NCBI GenBank assembly: GCA_965276715.1
Contig: OZ255622.1
Coordinates: 2,170,001 to 2,234,000 of the forward strand
Direction: 5' to 3'
Length of the DNA: 64,000 nt
Source of the DNA: CAXTPV01 sp965276715
GTDB taxonomy: Bacteria > Pseudomonadota > Alphaproteobacteria > Acetobacterales > Acetobacteraceae
The notes beneath the pieces are model-generated. The model searched no databases and was not told the origin of the DNA. It worked only from the letters and a program-made list of their open reading frames with translations. A program made the translations under genes and the position numbers. Positions 15,634 to 26,235 of the stretch are shown here, one piece after another (the first letter of the stretch is position 1; each line of letters begins with the position of its first letter).

Positions 15634-16325
15634 GGCTCGAACGGCGTTTCATCCGGTCCGCGCAGGACGATGTCGAACCGGTAGCCGAGCGCCCAGTTCG
15701 GGATCGTGACGCCGATGTCGAAACGCGCGACCATGCGCTGGCGGAACGGCATCGGCACGGCGTTGGCGATCGGGTCGATCGCGACCAGCGGGTCGTCGGG
15801 AAAATACATCTGCGTGACCAGCCGGGTGGCGAAGGCCGGCCCGAGCAGCGACAGGTGGATGTGCGACGGACGCCACGCATTGTAGTGGTTGCGCCAGGGA
15901 TAGGCGCCGGGACGGATGGAGATGAACCGGTAGCGTCCGTCCTCGTCGGTGACCACCCGGCCCATGCCGGTGAAGTTCGGGTCGAGCGGCGCGTCCCACT
16001 GGTCGCGGAGATGGACGTAGCGGCCGGCCGCGTTGGCTTGCCAGATCTCGATGACCGTATTGGGGACCGGGTGCGCGGCATCGTCCAGCACGCGGCCGGC
16101 GACGACGATGCGCTGCCCGATCGGGGGGACGCTGTGCCGCGCGGTGAGGTCCGCGAGAGGCGGTCCCATCAGCTTGTCCCAGCTGGCGGGGCCGGTGGTC
16201 TCGGAGGGCGTGTGCGGGATGCGGACCAGGCGTTCGCGTGGCGCGCGCAACGTGGTGGAGACATAGGGCGGATGCAGCGACGGCGGCTGGCCCGGGTCTT
16301 CGCGTCGGTAGGCGGTGACGCGCAT
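15630..16325 (-). CDS. pcaH: Protocatechuate 3,4-dioxygenase beta subunit
   Basis: A 231-residue catalytic subunit. The Fe(III)-ligand region is visible: a tyrosine in NHYNAWRP and two histidines in RPSHIHLSL. IEIWQANAAGRY and an N-terminal region of about 60 residues are characteristic of the beta chain. It forms the dioxygenase with PcaG, whose gene overlaps it. It sits three bases downstream of pcaF. Confidence 0.95.
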   Translation of the reverse strand: MRVTAYRREDPGQPPSLHPPYVSTTLRAPRERLVRIPHTPSETTGPASWDKLMGPPLADLTARHSVPPIGQRIVVAGRVLDDAAHPVPNTVIEIWQANAAGRYVHLRDQWDAPLDPNFTGMGRVVTDEDGRYRFISIRPGAYPWRNHYNAWRPSHIHLSLLGPAFATRLVTQMYFPDDPLVAIDPIANAVPMPFRQRMVARFDIGVTIPNWALGYRFDIVLRGPDETPFEP

Positions 16326-16328
16326 CGC

Positions 16329-17530
<1,202 letters not shown>

Positions 17531-17534
<4 letters not shown>

Positions 17535-18178
17535 CCGAGTGCGCCCGGCTTGAAGATGGCGCCGGTGCGTCCGCGCAGCATGTCCAGCGTAACCTCGGGC
17601 GCCATCTCGCGCAGCGTGAGGCCGGCGCCATGCCGGTCGACATCGAAGACGGCGAGGTCGGTGATCACCATGTCGACGCAGGCGCTGCCGGTGAGCGGCA
17701 GCGTGCAGCGCTCGAGGATCTTGGGCTCGCCGCCCCGACTGGTGTGGTCCATCAGCACGATGACGCGCTTGACGCCAGCGACGAGATCCATCGCCCCGCC
17801 CATGCCCTTGAGCATCTTGCCGGGCACCGTCCAGTTGGCGATGTCACCGTTGGCGGCGATCTCGAGCGCGCCGAGGATCGCGAGATCGATGTGGCCGCCG
17901 CGGATCATCGCGAAACTCTCGGCCGAGCTGAAGAAGCTGGTCTCGGGCAGGAGGGTGACGGTCTGCTTGCCGGCGTTGATCAGGTCCGGATCCTCGTCGC
18001 CCTCGTAGGGGAACGGTCCGATCCCGAGCATGCCGTTCTCGCTCTGCAGCGTGACCCGCATGCCCGGCGGGATATGGTTCGCGACCAGTGTCGGGATGCC
18101 GATGCCGAGATTGACGTAGTCGCCGTCATGGAGCTCGCGCGCGGCGCGTGCCGCCATCTCGTCGCGCGACCAGGCCAT
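17531..18178 (-). CDS. pcaJ: 3-oxoadipate CoA-transferase subunit B
   Basis: A 215-residue beta subunit of the two-chain CoA-transferase that moves CoA from succinyl-CoA to 3-oxoadipate. The catalytic glutamate lies in SENGMLG near residue 50, preceded by YVNLGIGIPTLV. The start at 18178 overlaps the pcaI stop by one base. The open frame continuing upstream of 18178 is antisense-type sequence across pcaI and pobA and is not coding. Confidence 0.94.
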
Positions 18179-18891
18179 CAGACCGCCTCCTTGCGCGGGC
18201 GAAGGGTGCGTTTCTCGATCAGCTTCTGGTTGATCGAGGCCGGGACGATGCGATCGACATAGATGCCGGGCGTGTGGATCAGGTCGGGATCGAGCGTGCC
18301 GGCGGGGACGATCTCCTCGGCCTCGACGATGGTGATCCGGCCCGCGGTCGCCATCGGGGGGTTGAAGTTGCGGGCCGTGCGCCGGTAGACGAGGTTGCCT
18401 TCGGTATCGGCCTTCCAGGCCTTGACGATCGAGAGGTCGGATTTGAGCCACATCTCGCGGACGTAGAGTGCGCCGTCGAACTCCTCGACCTGCTTTCCTT
18501 CCGCGACGACGGTGCCGACGCCCGTGCGCGTGTAGAAGGCGGGGATGCCGGCGCCCCCCGCGCGTATGCGCTCGGCGAGCGTGCCCTGCGGGTTGAGCTC
18601 GAGTTCGAGCGCGCCATCGAGATGGAGCTGCTCGAAGAGCTTGTTCTCGCCGACGTAGGACGAGATCATTTTTCGGATCCGGCCGCTCTTGAGCAGCGAC
18701 CACAGGCCGAAGCCGTCGGCGCCGCAATTGTTGGAGATCACGGTCAAGCCGCGAACGCCATCCTCGAGCAACGCGGCGATCAGGGTTTCGGGATTGCCGG
18801 AGAGACCGAAACCGCCCGACATGATCGTCATGCCGTCGAAGGTGACGCCGGAGAGCGCCGAGGCGGCGTTGTCGTGGAGCTTTCTTCCCAT
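18178..18891 (-). CDS. pcaI: 3-oxoadipate CoA-transferase subunit A
   Basis: A 237-residue alpha subunit of the 3-oxoadipate:succinyl-CoA transferase. The glycine-rich MSGGFGLSGNPETLI segment, the SNNCGADGFGL motif and a basic C-terminus are typical. It is paired with pcaJ by a one-base overlap and lies three bases after pobA, so all genes from pobA onwards look like one transcript. Confidence 0.94.
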   Translation of the reverse strand: MGRKLHDNAASALSGVTFDGMTIMSGGFGLSGNPETLIAALLEDGVRGLTVISNNCGADGFGLWSLLKSGRIRKMISSYVGENKLFEQLHLDGALELELNPQGTLAERIRAGGAGIPAFYTRTGVGTVVAEGKQVEEFDGALYVREMWLKSDLSIVKAWKADTEGNLVYRRTARNFNPPMATAGRITIVEAEEIVPAGTLDPDLIHTPGIYVDRIVPASINQKLIEKRTLRPRKEAV

Positions 18892-18894
18892 GGA

Positions 18895-20061
18895 TCAGAT
18901 CAGTGGCAGGCCGACATAGTTCTCGGCAAGAGCAGTCTGTGCTGCGCGCGACGTCCGCAGATAGGCGAGCTCGGCGGTCTGCATCCGACGGTCGAAGCCG
19001 CCCATGCCGGGAAAGCGGTGGGTGATGGAGGTGAACCACCAGGAGAAGCGCTCGACCTTCCAGACGCGGGCAAGCGCACGGTCGGAATAGAGATCGATCC
19101 CGCGCGTGGTGTTCCGGTCGTAGAACAGGGCCAGCGCATCGGCGAGCATGATCGCGTCGGAGACGGCGAGGTTCATGCCCTTGGCACCGGTCGGCGGCAC
19201 GATGTGGGCGGCGTCGCCCGCCAGGAACAGCCGGCCGAAGCGCATCGGCTCGACGACGAAGCTGCGGAGCTGAGCGACGCTTTTCTCGAAGCTTGCACCA
19301 CGGACGACGCTTGACGAGACCTCGGAACCGAGCCTGCGGCACAATTCGTCCCAGAATCGTTCGTCGGGCCATTCGGCGATGTTCTCATCGGCGTCGCACT
19401 GCAGGTAGTAACGGCTGCGGGTCAGCGAACGCATGCTGGCCAGCGCGAAACCGCGCTCGTGGTTGGCGTAGATCAGCTCGTGGTTGACCGGGGGAACGTC
19501 GGCGAGAATGCCGAGCCAGCCGAACGGATAGACGCGCTCGAAGACGGTCATGCGCGAGGCGGGGATGGAAGCACGGCTGACGCCGTGGAAGCCGTCGCAG
19601 CCGACGATGAAGTCGCAGTCGAGACGGTGGCCGCCCCAGGTGACGCTCGGACTGTCGTCCAGCCCGTGCACGGCGACGTCGGAGGCGTCGAACACGATGT
19701 CGAGGCCGCTTCGTTCGGCGTTGTCGAAAAGGTCGCGCATCACCTCCTGCTGGCCGTACACCGTGACGCTGTCGCCGGTGAGCTCCGCCATGTCGATCCG
19801 GAACATCGCGCCGTCGCAGGAGAGATTGGTGCCGGTGTGGATCACGCCTTCCCTGCCGAGACGGAAGCCGAGGCCGAGCCGCTGCATCAGCGCCGTCGTG
19901 GTGCGCTCGAGCACGCCGGCGCGGACGCGACCTTCGACGGTCGCACGGTTGCGGCGCTCGATGACGACACAGGTGATGCCGGCCTCGTGCAGCAGGTGGG
20001 CAAGGAACATGCCGGCGGGTCCGGCGCCGATGATCGCGATCTGCGTCCGCGTTGCGCTCAT
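18895..20061 (-). CDS. pobA: 4-hydroxybenzoate 3-monooxygenase
   Basis: A 388-residue class A flavoprotein hydroxylase, the usual PobA length. It converts 4-hydroxybenzoate to protocatechuate using NADPH and O2. The FAD dinucleotide motif GAGPAG is at residues 12-17. The DG motif is VGCDGFHGVSR, and the GD motif is FLAGDAAHIVPPTGAKGMN. The ATG at 20061 gives the canonical N-terminus; a longer frame to 20307 overlaps the AraC gene and is not credible. It is the first gene of the pca operon, and its product is the substrate of PcaHG. Confidence 0.95.
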   Translation of the reverse strand: MSATRTQIAIIGAGPAGMFLAHLLHEAGITCVVIERRNRATVEGRVRAGVLERTTTALMQRLGLGFRLGREGVIHTGTNLSCDGAMFRIDMAELTGDSVTVYGQQEVMRDLFDNAERSGLDIVFDASDVAVHGLDDSPSVTWGGHRLDCDFIVGCDGFHGVSRASIPASRMTVFERVYPFGWLGILADVPPVNHELIYANHERGFALASMRSLTRSRYYLQCDADENIAEWPDERFWDELCRRLGSEVSSSVVRGASFEKSVAQLRSFVVEPMRFGRLFLAGDAAHIVPPTGAKGMNLAVSDAIMLADALALFYDRNTTRGIDLYSDRALARVWKVERFSWWFTSITHRFPGMGGFDRRMQTAELAYLRTSRAAQTALAENYVGLPLI

Positions 20062-20103
20062 GCGGCGACGATGGCGAGGGACGGTCGCGAAGGCGATGGA
20101 CAG

Positions 20104-20148
20104 AAGATGCCGGATCTTGGACTTTTCCGGACAAAAGATGCATCCGGC
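20104..20148 (-). promoter_or_regulatory. Candidate activator site upstream of pobA
   Basis: Two copies of AAGATGC (20104-20110 and 20135-20141) start 31 bases apart, about three helical turns. An inverted pair GCCGGAT / ATCCGGC (20109-20115 and 20142-20148) overlaps them. The segment is 43-87 bases upstream of the pobA ATG and just after the AraC stop codon. Such spacing suits a dimeric AraC-type activator. The assignment is inferred from position and symmetry only. Confidence 0.35.
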
Positions 20149-20150
20149 GC

Positions 20151-21062
20151 TCAGGGCCAGGAGGCGAAGGAGGGCGGCGTCTGTCTGATGCGGCCCATGC
20201 TGCGCTGGAAGGCGCCCGGCGACTCGCCGGTCAAGCGCTTGAAGAACCGGTTGAAGTAGCCTGGGTCGCGAAAACCAAGGCCGTAGCCGACCTGCTCGAC
20301 GGAGCATTCGTTCTGTCGCAGCCGTGCGCGGGCCTCCTCGAGCAGGCGTTCATGAATCAGGCCGAGCGGCGTCTGGCCGCCGGCGCGCAGGCAGGCATCG
20401 TGCAGGTGCGCCTGGCTGACGCCGAGCCGGTCGGCGTAGTCTTGCACCCGCAGATGCTCGCGATAGTGCAGCTCGATCAGGCGGGTGAAGCGCTCGATCG
20501 TGGTCTGCGCGGATCTGCCCTGCAGACCATTGCAGCGCCAGAGCGTGAGGATCACCAGGCCGAGATGCAGGCCCAGCGCGGCCGCGGCGCCGTCCGCCAT
20601 CTCGCGTGATTCCTGAACCATGGCCTCGAACGAAGCGGAGAGTGCGCCCAATCGACCGGCAAGCTGGGTCGCGCCGGCGATCAGCGGGCCTTTCAACGAC
20701 GGTTGCTTCTGCGCGGCCAGGATCGGATCGGACGCTGTGCGCTGCACAAATCTGACGTCGATCGATGCGGTCCAGCCTTCGCTGGCGGCGGCGACCTCGA
20801 TCGTCCCCTGCGCCGGTGGCGGCAGCCACAGCAGTGCGGGGGCATCGAATTCAAGCGCCTGCCGATCGCGCGTGACCTGACCTTGGCCCTTGGCGAGCAG
20901 CGTCGCATGGCAGTCGCCCGGTCTGCGGCCGAACGACCAGGTGCGAGAGGAAAGCGAGGCCACGATGCGGTCCGCAATGATCGCCGAGGCGACGTCCAAT
21001 TGTTGAACACCCGAGAAAGTGCAAGACGTTTCGAGACTAGTGCATTCCGTGCGTCTGTCCAC
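20151..21062 (-). CDS. AraC-family transcriptional regulator
   Basis: A 303-residue AraC/XylS regulator. An N-terminal cupin-like sensing region (about 30-170) precedes two helix-turn-helix units, one at HLRVQDYADRLGVSQAHLHD and the other ending in the GFRDPGYFNRFFKRLTG motif. It sits between pobA on its own strand and the aldehyde dehydrogenase gene on the other, so it is the natural candidate for sensing an aromatic intermediate. The start is uncertain. ATG at 21062 leaves about ten bases before the divergent gene. A TTG at 20999 would leave a normal promoter gap. Confidence 0.88.
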   Translation of the reverse strand: MDRRTECTSLETSCTFSGVQQLDVASAIIADRIVASLSSRTWSFGRRPGDCHATLLAKGQGQVTRDRQALEFDAPALLWLPPPAQGTIEVAAASEGWTASIDVRFVQRTASDPILAAQKQPSLKGPLIAGATQLAGRLGALSASFEAMVQESREMADGAAAALGLHLGLVILTLWRCNGLQGRSAQTTIERFTRLIELHYREHLRVQDYADRLGVSQAHLHDACLRAGGQTPLGLIHERLLEEARARLRQNECSVEQVGYGLGFRDPGYFNRFFKRLTGESPGAFQRSMGRIRQTPPSFASWP

Positions 21063-21072
21063 CCGGCGCTAG

Positions 21073-22563
21073 ATGATGCCAACGCGCAAACGCGGTTCGG
21101 GGGAAACGGGGTTGCTCAACACGACGCTTCTGATCGGCGACGTCAAGCGAGATGCGGCGAACGGCGCCACCTTCGACCGGATCAATCCGCTGACCGGACA
21201 GGCCGCGAGCCGGGCGCCGGCGGCGTCGGCGGAGGACGCCAAGGCGGCGGTCGCGGCGGCGGCGGCTTCGTTCGGATCATGGTCCGCGCTGGGCCCTTCG
21301 GAACGCCGGGTGCTGCTGATGCGGGCGGCGGTCGCGATGGAGGAGCGTGCCGGCGAGTTCGTCGTGGCGATGGCGGAAGAGACGGGTGCGACGGCCGGCT
21401 GGGCGCATTTCAACGTGCATCTCGCGGCGAACATGCTGCGCGAGGCGGCGTCGATGACGACGCAGGTGGCGGGCGAGGTGATCCCGTCCGACAAGCCGGG
21501 CCTGATGGCCATGGCGGTGCGCCAGCCGGTGGGCGTCGTGCTCGGCATCGCGCCCTGGAACGCGCCGGTGATTCTCGGCGTGCGCGCGATCGCGATGCCA
21601 CTCGCCTGCGGCAACACGGTCGTGCTGAAATCGTCGGAGATGTGCCCGGCGACGCACGGGCTGATCGGCGACGTGCTGCACCACGCGGGTCTCGGTGGCG
21701 GGATCATCAATGTCGTGAGCCACGCGCCGGAGAATGCCGCGAGCATCGTCGAGACGCTGATCAGCCAGAGGACGGTGCGCCGCGTCAATTTCACCGGCTC
21801 GACACGCGTCGGCCGGTCCATCGCCGAGATCGCGGCGCGCCACCTCAAGCCGGTCCTGCTCGAACTCGGCGGCAAGGCGCCGTTCGTGGTGCTCGATGAT
21901 GCCGACATCGACGAGGCGGTACGCGCGGCCGCCTTCGGCGCGTTCATGAACCAGGGCCAGATCTGCATGTCGACCGAGCGGATCGTCGTGGATGCCAAGG
22001 TCGCCGGCGAGTTCGCCGAGAAGCTCGCGGCCAAGGCGGCGACGCTGGTTGCGGGCGATCCGCGCGAGACGGGGGCACCGCTCGGCTCGCTGATCGGCTC
22101 GGCCGCGGTCGAGCGCCTCGACGGGCTGATCAAGGACGCGGTGATGAAAGGCGCGCGCATCCTCGCCGGCGGCCATGTACGGGGAACGCTGATGGACGCG
22201 ACGGTGCTCGACGGGATCACCTCGACGATGCGTGTCTACAATGAGGAAACGTTCGGTCCCATCGTGAGTATCGTGCGCGTCGAGGGTGCGGACGAGGCCG
22301 TGCGCGTCGCCAACGACTCCGATTACGGTCTGGCGGCCTCGGTGTTCGGCCGGGATGTCGCGCGCGCACTCGGCGTCGCGCGACGGATCGAGAGCGGCAT
22401 CTGCCACATCAATGGCCCGACCGTGCAGGACGAGGCACAGATGCCGTTCGGCGGCGTCAAGGATTCCGGCTACGGGCGGTTCGGCGGCCGCGCGGCGATC
22501 GCCGAATTCACCGAATTGCGCTGGATCACCATCGCGACCAGACCGGGCCACTATCCGATCTGA
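21073..22563 (+). CDS. Aromatic aldehyde dehydrogenase (vanillin/benzaldehyde dehydrogenase type)
   Basis: An aldehyde dehydrogenase of up to 496 residues. The NAD-site and catalytic motifs are present: FTGSTRVG, LELGGKAPFVVL with the general-base Glu, and NQGQICMST with the catalytic Cys. The N-terminal TTLLIGD form and overall similarity fit the vanillin, salicylaldehyde and benzaldehyde dehydrogenases. Next to pobA, oxidation of 4-hydroxybenzaldehyde to 4-hydroxybenzoate is a reasonable guess. ATG at 21073 or 21076 crowds the AraC start. A TTG at 21112 (giving LLNTTLLIGD) is the start most like its homologues. Confidence 0.9.
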   Translation: MMPTRKRGSGETGLLNTTLLIGDVKRDAANGATFDRINPLTGQAASRAPAASAEDAKAAVAAAAASFGSWSALGPSERRVLLMRAAVAMEERAGEFVVAMAEETGATAGWAHFNVHLAANMLREAASMTTQVAGEVIPSDKPGLMAMAVRQPVGVVLGIAPWNAPVILGVRAIAMPLACGNTVVLKSSEMCPATHGLIGDVLHHAGLGGGIINVVSHAPENAASIVETLISQRTVRRVNFTGSTRVGRSIAEIAARHLKPVLLELGGKAPFVVLDDADIDEAVRAAAFGAFMNQGQICMSTERIVVDAKVAGEFAEKLAAKAATLVAGDPRETGAPLGSLIGSAAVERLDGLIKDAVMKGARILAGGHVRGTLMDATVLDGITSTMRVYNEETFGPIVSIVRVEGADEAVRVANDSDYGLAASVFGRDVARALGVARRIESGICHINGPTVQDEAQMPFGGVKDSGYGRFGGRAAIAEFTELRWITIATRPGHYPI

Positions 22564-22597
22564 GCCGCGCACGAACAAGAAAACGGGAGCACGTCAC

Positions 22598-23887
22598 ATG
22601 GTCGGGAATGGACGCAGGATAGGTCGCCGATCGTTTGTCGGTGGTTCGACGCTGCTGCTGGCGGCCGGTGGACGGGCGATGGCAGCCGATGCCGAGCGGC
22701 GGATCAGGGTGGGTTTCGTCAGTCCGCGCACGGGTGCGCTGGCGGAGTTCGGGCGGACCGATCCGTACGTGCTCGACCTTGCGCGACAGGCGCTCGCGCG
22801 CGGCCTTGCGATCGGTGGCGCCACCTATGCGGTCACGCTGCTCGACCGCGACACGCAATCCGACCCCTCGCGCGCCAGCCAGCTCGCGAAATCGCTGATC
22901 AACAACGACCGTATCGACATGATGCTGGTGATCTCGACGCCGGAGACGATCAACCCGGTGGCCGACGCCTGCGAGGCGGCGGGCGTGCCCTGTCTGTCGA
23001 CGGTGATGCCGTGGGAGGCGTGGTATTTCGGCCGCGGCGGCAAGCCGGGGCAGCCCTCGCCGTTCCGGTGGACCTACCATTTCGGTTTCGGCGTCGGCGA
23101 ATTCCACCGCACCTATGTCTCGCAATGGCAGCTGCTGCCGACCAACCGCAAGGTCGGCGTGTTGTATTCCAACGATGCCGACGGCAACGCGATCCGGGCT
23201 AACCTCGCACCCCTGCTCGGGAAAGACGGTTTCACCATCATCGATCCGGGTCCGTACGAGGACGGCACGACCGACTACGCGGCGCAGATCGCGGTCTTCA
23301 AGCGCGAGCGGTGCGAGATCTTCAACTCGTTCCCGATCCCGCGCGATTTCGCCTCGTTCTGGCGGCAGGCGACGCAGCAGGGCTATACGCGCTCGGTGAA
23401 GATCTGCCAGGTGGCCAAGACCGGCCTGTTCCCGGACGGGATCGAGGCGCTCGGCGCGCTCGGGCCGAATATCGCGAGCGCTGCCTATTGGCATCGGTCG
23501 TTCCCCTACAAATCCACCCTGACCGGCGTCACCGGCGAGGCCCTCGCGAGTGGCTACGAGACGAAATCCGGGTTGCAGTGGACGCAGCAGCTGGGCGCCA
23601 CGATGTCGTTGATCGATGCCGGGATGACGGCGCTCCAGACCAGCAGCGATCCTCGCAGCAAGGAGGCGGTCGCGGCGTCCCTCGCCCGGATGGTAACGAC
23701 GACGATGATCGGCCGGATCGACTTCACCAAGGGACCGGTTCCGAACGTGTCGCCGGCGCCGATCATCGGCACGCAGTGGGTCAAGGCGCCGCCGGGCAGC
23801 CAGTTCAAGCTGGATTATCCGGTGGTCGAGCATGCGACCGACCCGAACGTGCCGATCGCGGCGAAACTGCGTCCGTATCGCGCATGA
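22598..23887 (+). CDS. ABC transporter substrate-binding protein (branched-chain/aromatic type)
   Basis: A 429-residue periplasmic binding protein of the LivJ-type family. It has a twin-arginine-style signal (GRRSFVGG followed by a hydrophobic run and AMAAD). The mature domain begins RIRVGFVSPRTG, and the TPETINPVADACEAAGVPCLS segment is typical. Members of this group in aromatic-degradation clusters bind aromatic acids rather than amino acids. A GGGAG site precedes the ATG. It heads a five-gene import cassette with overlapping genes and lies 34 bases after the aldehyde dehydrogenase. Confidence 0.88.
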   Translation: MVGNGRRIGRRSFVGGSTLLLAAGGRAMAADAERRIRVGFVSPRTGALAEFGRTDPYVLDLARQALARGLAIGGATYAVTLLDRDTQSDPSRASQLAKSLINNDRIDMMLVISTPETINPVADACEAAGVPCLSTVMPWEAWYFGRGGKPGQPSPFRWTYHFGFGVGEFHRTYVSQWQLLPTNRKVGVLYSNDADGNAIRANLAPLLGKDGFTIIDPGPYEDGTTDYAAQIAVFKRERCEIFNSFPIPRDFASFWRQATQQGYTRSVKICQVAKTGLFPDGIEALGALGPNIASAAYWHRSFPYKSTLTGVTGEALASGYETKSGLQWTQQLGATMSLIDAGMTALQTSSDPRSKEAVAASLARMVTTTMIGRIDFTKGPVPNVSPAPIIGTQWVKAPPGSQFKLDYPVVEHATDPNVPIAAKLRPYRA

Positions 23888-23900
23888 CAGGTTGCGGATC

Positions 23901-24629
23901 GTGGACGAGCCACTGCTGATCGCGAGCGGGCTGTGCAAGCGTTTCGGCGCGCTCGTCGTGCTGGACGGGATCGATCTGACCATCCGGCAGGGCGAGGCGA
24001 TCGGCATCGTGGGTCCGAACGGCGCCGGCAAGACGACATTGATGGGGGTGCTGGCCGGGGCGCATGCGCCGAGCGCCGGGACCGTGCGGTTCCGTGGGCG
24101 GAATGTGGGGCGGCTGCCGGCAGCCGAGCGCTGCCGGCTCGGCATCGTGCGCACCCACCAGATCCCGCGCCCGTTCGGCGGAATGACGGTGTTCGAGAAC
24201 GTGCTCGTGGCGGCAAACCTCGATGCGCGGCGGACGCCGCCGGAGATGTACACGCAATGCCTCGAGGTGCTGTCGCTGTGCGGCATGTCCGCACTCGCCA
24301 ATCGTCCTGCCGCCACGCTCGGGCTGCTCGACCGCAAGCGGCTGGAACTGGCACGCGCGATGGCGGTCACACCGCATCTGCTGCTGCTCGACGAGATCGG
24401 CGGCGGATTGACCGACGCCGAGGCCGCCGCACTGGTCACGACGATCCGCGAACTGCGCGGGCGGGGGATCAGCATCGTCTGGATCGAGCATATCGTGCAC
24501 GTGCTGCTCGCGGTGGCGGAGCGATTGATCTGCATGGATGCGGGCCGGATCATCGCCGATGGTGCGCCGGATGCGGTGATGGGCGACCGGCAGGTGATCG
24601 ACGCCTATCTCGGCGGTGCGGCGGCATGA
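23901..24629 (+). CDS. ABC transporter ATPase, LivG type
   Basis: A 242-residue ATPase starting with GTG at 23901. Walker A is GPNGAGKTT and Walker B is HLLLLDEIGGGL. The signature region is unusual: ATLGLLDRKRLELARA replaces the common LSxGQ, as in several LivG-like proteins with an L-x-x-x-D variant. It pairs with the ATPase encoded next. Its stop codon overlaps that start by four bases. Confidence 0.87.
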   Translation: MDEPLLIASGLCKRFGALVVLDGIDLTIRQGEAIGIVGPNGAGKTTLMGVLAGAHAPSAGTVRFRGRNVGRLPAAERCRLGIVRTHQIPRPFGGMTVFENVLVAANLDARRTPPEMYTQCLEVLSLCGMSALANRPAATLGLLDRKRLELARAMAVTPHLLLLDEIGGGLTDAEAAALVTTIRELRGRGISIVWIEHIVHVLLAVAERLICMDAGRIIADGAPDAVMGDRQVIDAYLGGAAA

Positions 24630-25345
24630 CCCTGTCCGTCGAGCGACTCGACGCGCGTCATGGCCTGCTCCAGGCGGTGCGGGAGGTGGATCTGGTGGTG
24701 CGGGCGGGCGAGACGCTCGCGATCGTCGGCGCCAACGGGGCGGGCAAGACCACGCTGCTGCGTGCGATCGCGGGCGCGCATCGTCCGGCGGCCGGACGGA
24801 TCGTGTTCGAGGGCGCCGACATCACGGCGATGCCGGCGCACCGGCGCGTGGCGCGCGGGATCGCGCTGGTCCCGGAGGGACGGCGGCTATTCGCCGATCT
24901 GAGCGTCGAGGACAACCTCAAGCTGGCGCGAGCGTCGGGACGCGCGGGACGCTGGACTCTGGACGCGGTGATCGAGACCTTTCCCAATCTGGCGGTCCGG
25001 CTGCGCGCACGCGCGGGAACGCTGTCGGGGGGCGAGCAGCAGGCGGTCGCGATCGGCCGTGCGCTGATGACCAACCCGGTGCTGCTGCTGCTCGACGAGG
25101 TGTCGCTCGGATTGTCGCCGCTGGCGGTCGATCGCGTCTATGGCACGCTCGAGATGCTGGCGGCGTCGGGAGCGACGATGGTGCTGGTCGAGCAGGATCT
25201 CGAACGCGCGTTGCGGATCGCGGATCGGGTGGTCTGCATGCTCGAGGGGTGCGTCGTGCTGGAAGGTGCGAGCCGCGAGCTGACACGCGCGCGGATCACG
25301 GAGGCCTATTTCGGCGCGCCCTCCCGCGAGAGGGCCAGCGCATGA
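24626..25345 (+). CDS. ABC transporter ATPase, LivF type
   Basis: A 239-residue ATPase with Walker A GANGAGKTT, signature LSGGEQQAVAIGRAL and Walker B LLLLDEVSLGLSP, matching LivF. LVEQDLERAL carries the H-loop region, with Gln in place of the usual His as is common in LivF. It is the second ATPase of the importer. Four-base overlaps link it to the genes on both sides. Confidence 0.89.
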   Translation: MTLSVERLDARHGLLQAVREVDLVVRAGETLAIVGANGAGKTTLLRAIAGAHRPAAGRIVFEGADITAMPAHRRVARGIALVPEGRRLFADLSVEDNLKLARASGRAGRWTLDAVIETFPNLAVRLRARAGTLSGGEQQAVAIGRALMTNPVLLLLDEVSLGLSPLAVDRVYGTLEMLAASGATMVLVEQDLERALRIADRVVCMLEGCVVLEGASRELTRARITEAYFGAPSRERASA

Positions 25346-26235
25346 TGATCCTTCTCAACGGGATCATGCAGGGGGTGCTGCTCGGCGGCTACTACGCGCT
25401 GATCGCCTGCGGTCTTTCGTTCATGTATGGGGTGATGCGGATCGTGAACCTGGCGCATGGATCGCTCGCGATTCTGGCGGCCTTCGCGCTCTTCGTGCTC
25501 GCCGACCGGTTCGGCGTCTCGCCGTTCCTGGGGCTGCTGCTGGTGCTGCCGGCGATGGCTTGTCTCGGGTGGGTGCTGCACGGGACGGTTCTGGAGCGAA
25601 GCAGGCGGGGCGGCGCGTTGATGCCGATCCTGGCGACGTTCGGCCTCGCGATCGTGATCGACAATCTGCTGTTCGAGACGTTCGGCGCCGATACGAGGTC
25701 GTTGGCACCCTATATCGGCTCGCTGTCCTACGATGCCTGGAGCATCGGCGCGGACATGTATTTGGGGCAGCTCGGCGTGCTGACCCTGGCGGCCGCCGTG
25801 GTGCTGCTCGGCGGCTTGCATCTGATGCTGACCCGCACTCAGCTCGGGCGTGCGATCCGCGCCGTGTCGGCCGACCCTGACACTGCCGGACTGGTCGGTC
25901 TCGATCCGAGGCGCATCGGCGCGGCCGCGACCGCGATCGCGCTGGTCACGGTCGGCGTCGCGGGCGCCGCCCTTGCGATGCGGACCAACTTCGATCCGTA
26001 TGCCGGGGAGCAGGAGCTGATCTTCGCCTTCGAGGCGGCGGTGATCGGCGGTGCCGGATCGCTCTGGGGCACGCTGGGCGGCGGCCTGCTGCTCGGGGTG
26101 GCGCAGAACCTGGGCGCGCGGATCGATCCGCAAGGCTTCCTCCCCGCGGGTCATGCGGTATTCCTCGCCGTGCTGCTGGCGCGCCTGTATGCCGGGCAGC
26201 TCCGGATGCCGGTTCGCGTCCGGCGGGCGGCATGA
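25342..26235 (+). CDS. ABC transporter permease, LivH type
   Basis: A 297-residue inner-membrane permease with about eight hydrophobic segments. N-terminal GVLLGGYYALIACGLS and MRIVNLAHGSL and the late FAFEAAVIGGAGSLWGTLGG motif are diagnostic of LivH. It forms the translocation pore with the LivM-type protein encoded next, whose gene overlaps by four bases. Confidence 0.9.
   Translation: MMILLNGIMQGVLLGGYYALIACGLSFMYGVMRIVNLAHGSLAILAAFALFVLADRFGVSPFLGLLLVLPAMACLGWVLHGTVLERSRRGGALMPILATFGLAIVIDNLLFETFGADTRSLAPYIGSLSYDAWSIGADMYLGQLGVLTLAAAVVLLGGLHLMLTRTQLGRAIRAVSADPDTAGLVGLDPRRIGAAATAIALVTVGVAGAALAMRTNFDPYAGEQELIFAFEAAVIGGAGSLWGTLGGGLLLGVAQNLGARIDPQGFLPAGHAVFLAVLLARLYAGQLRMPVRVRRAA

Noticed and set aside
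18179..19372. Upstream extension of the pcaJ frame
   Set aside because: It overlaps pcaI and pobA in another frame; pcaJ begins naturally at 18178.
22526..24553. A 675-codon minus-strand open frame antisense to the ABC transporter genes
   Set aside because: The binding-protein and LivG genes on the other strand have clear motifs and overlap-coupled starts.
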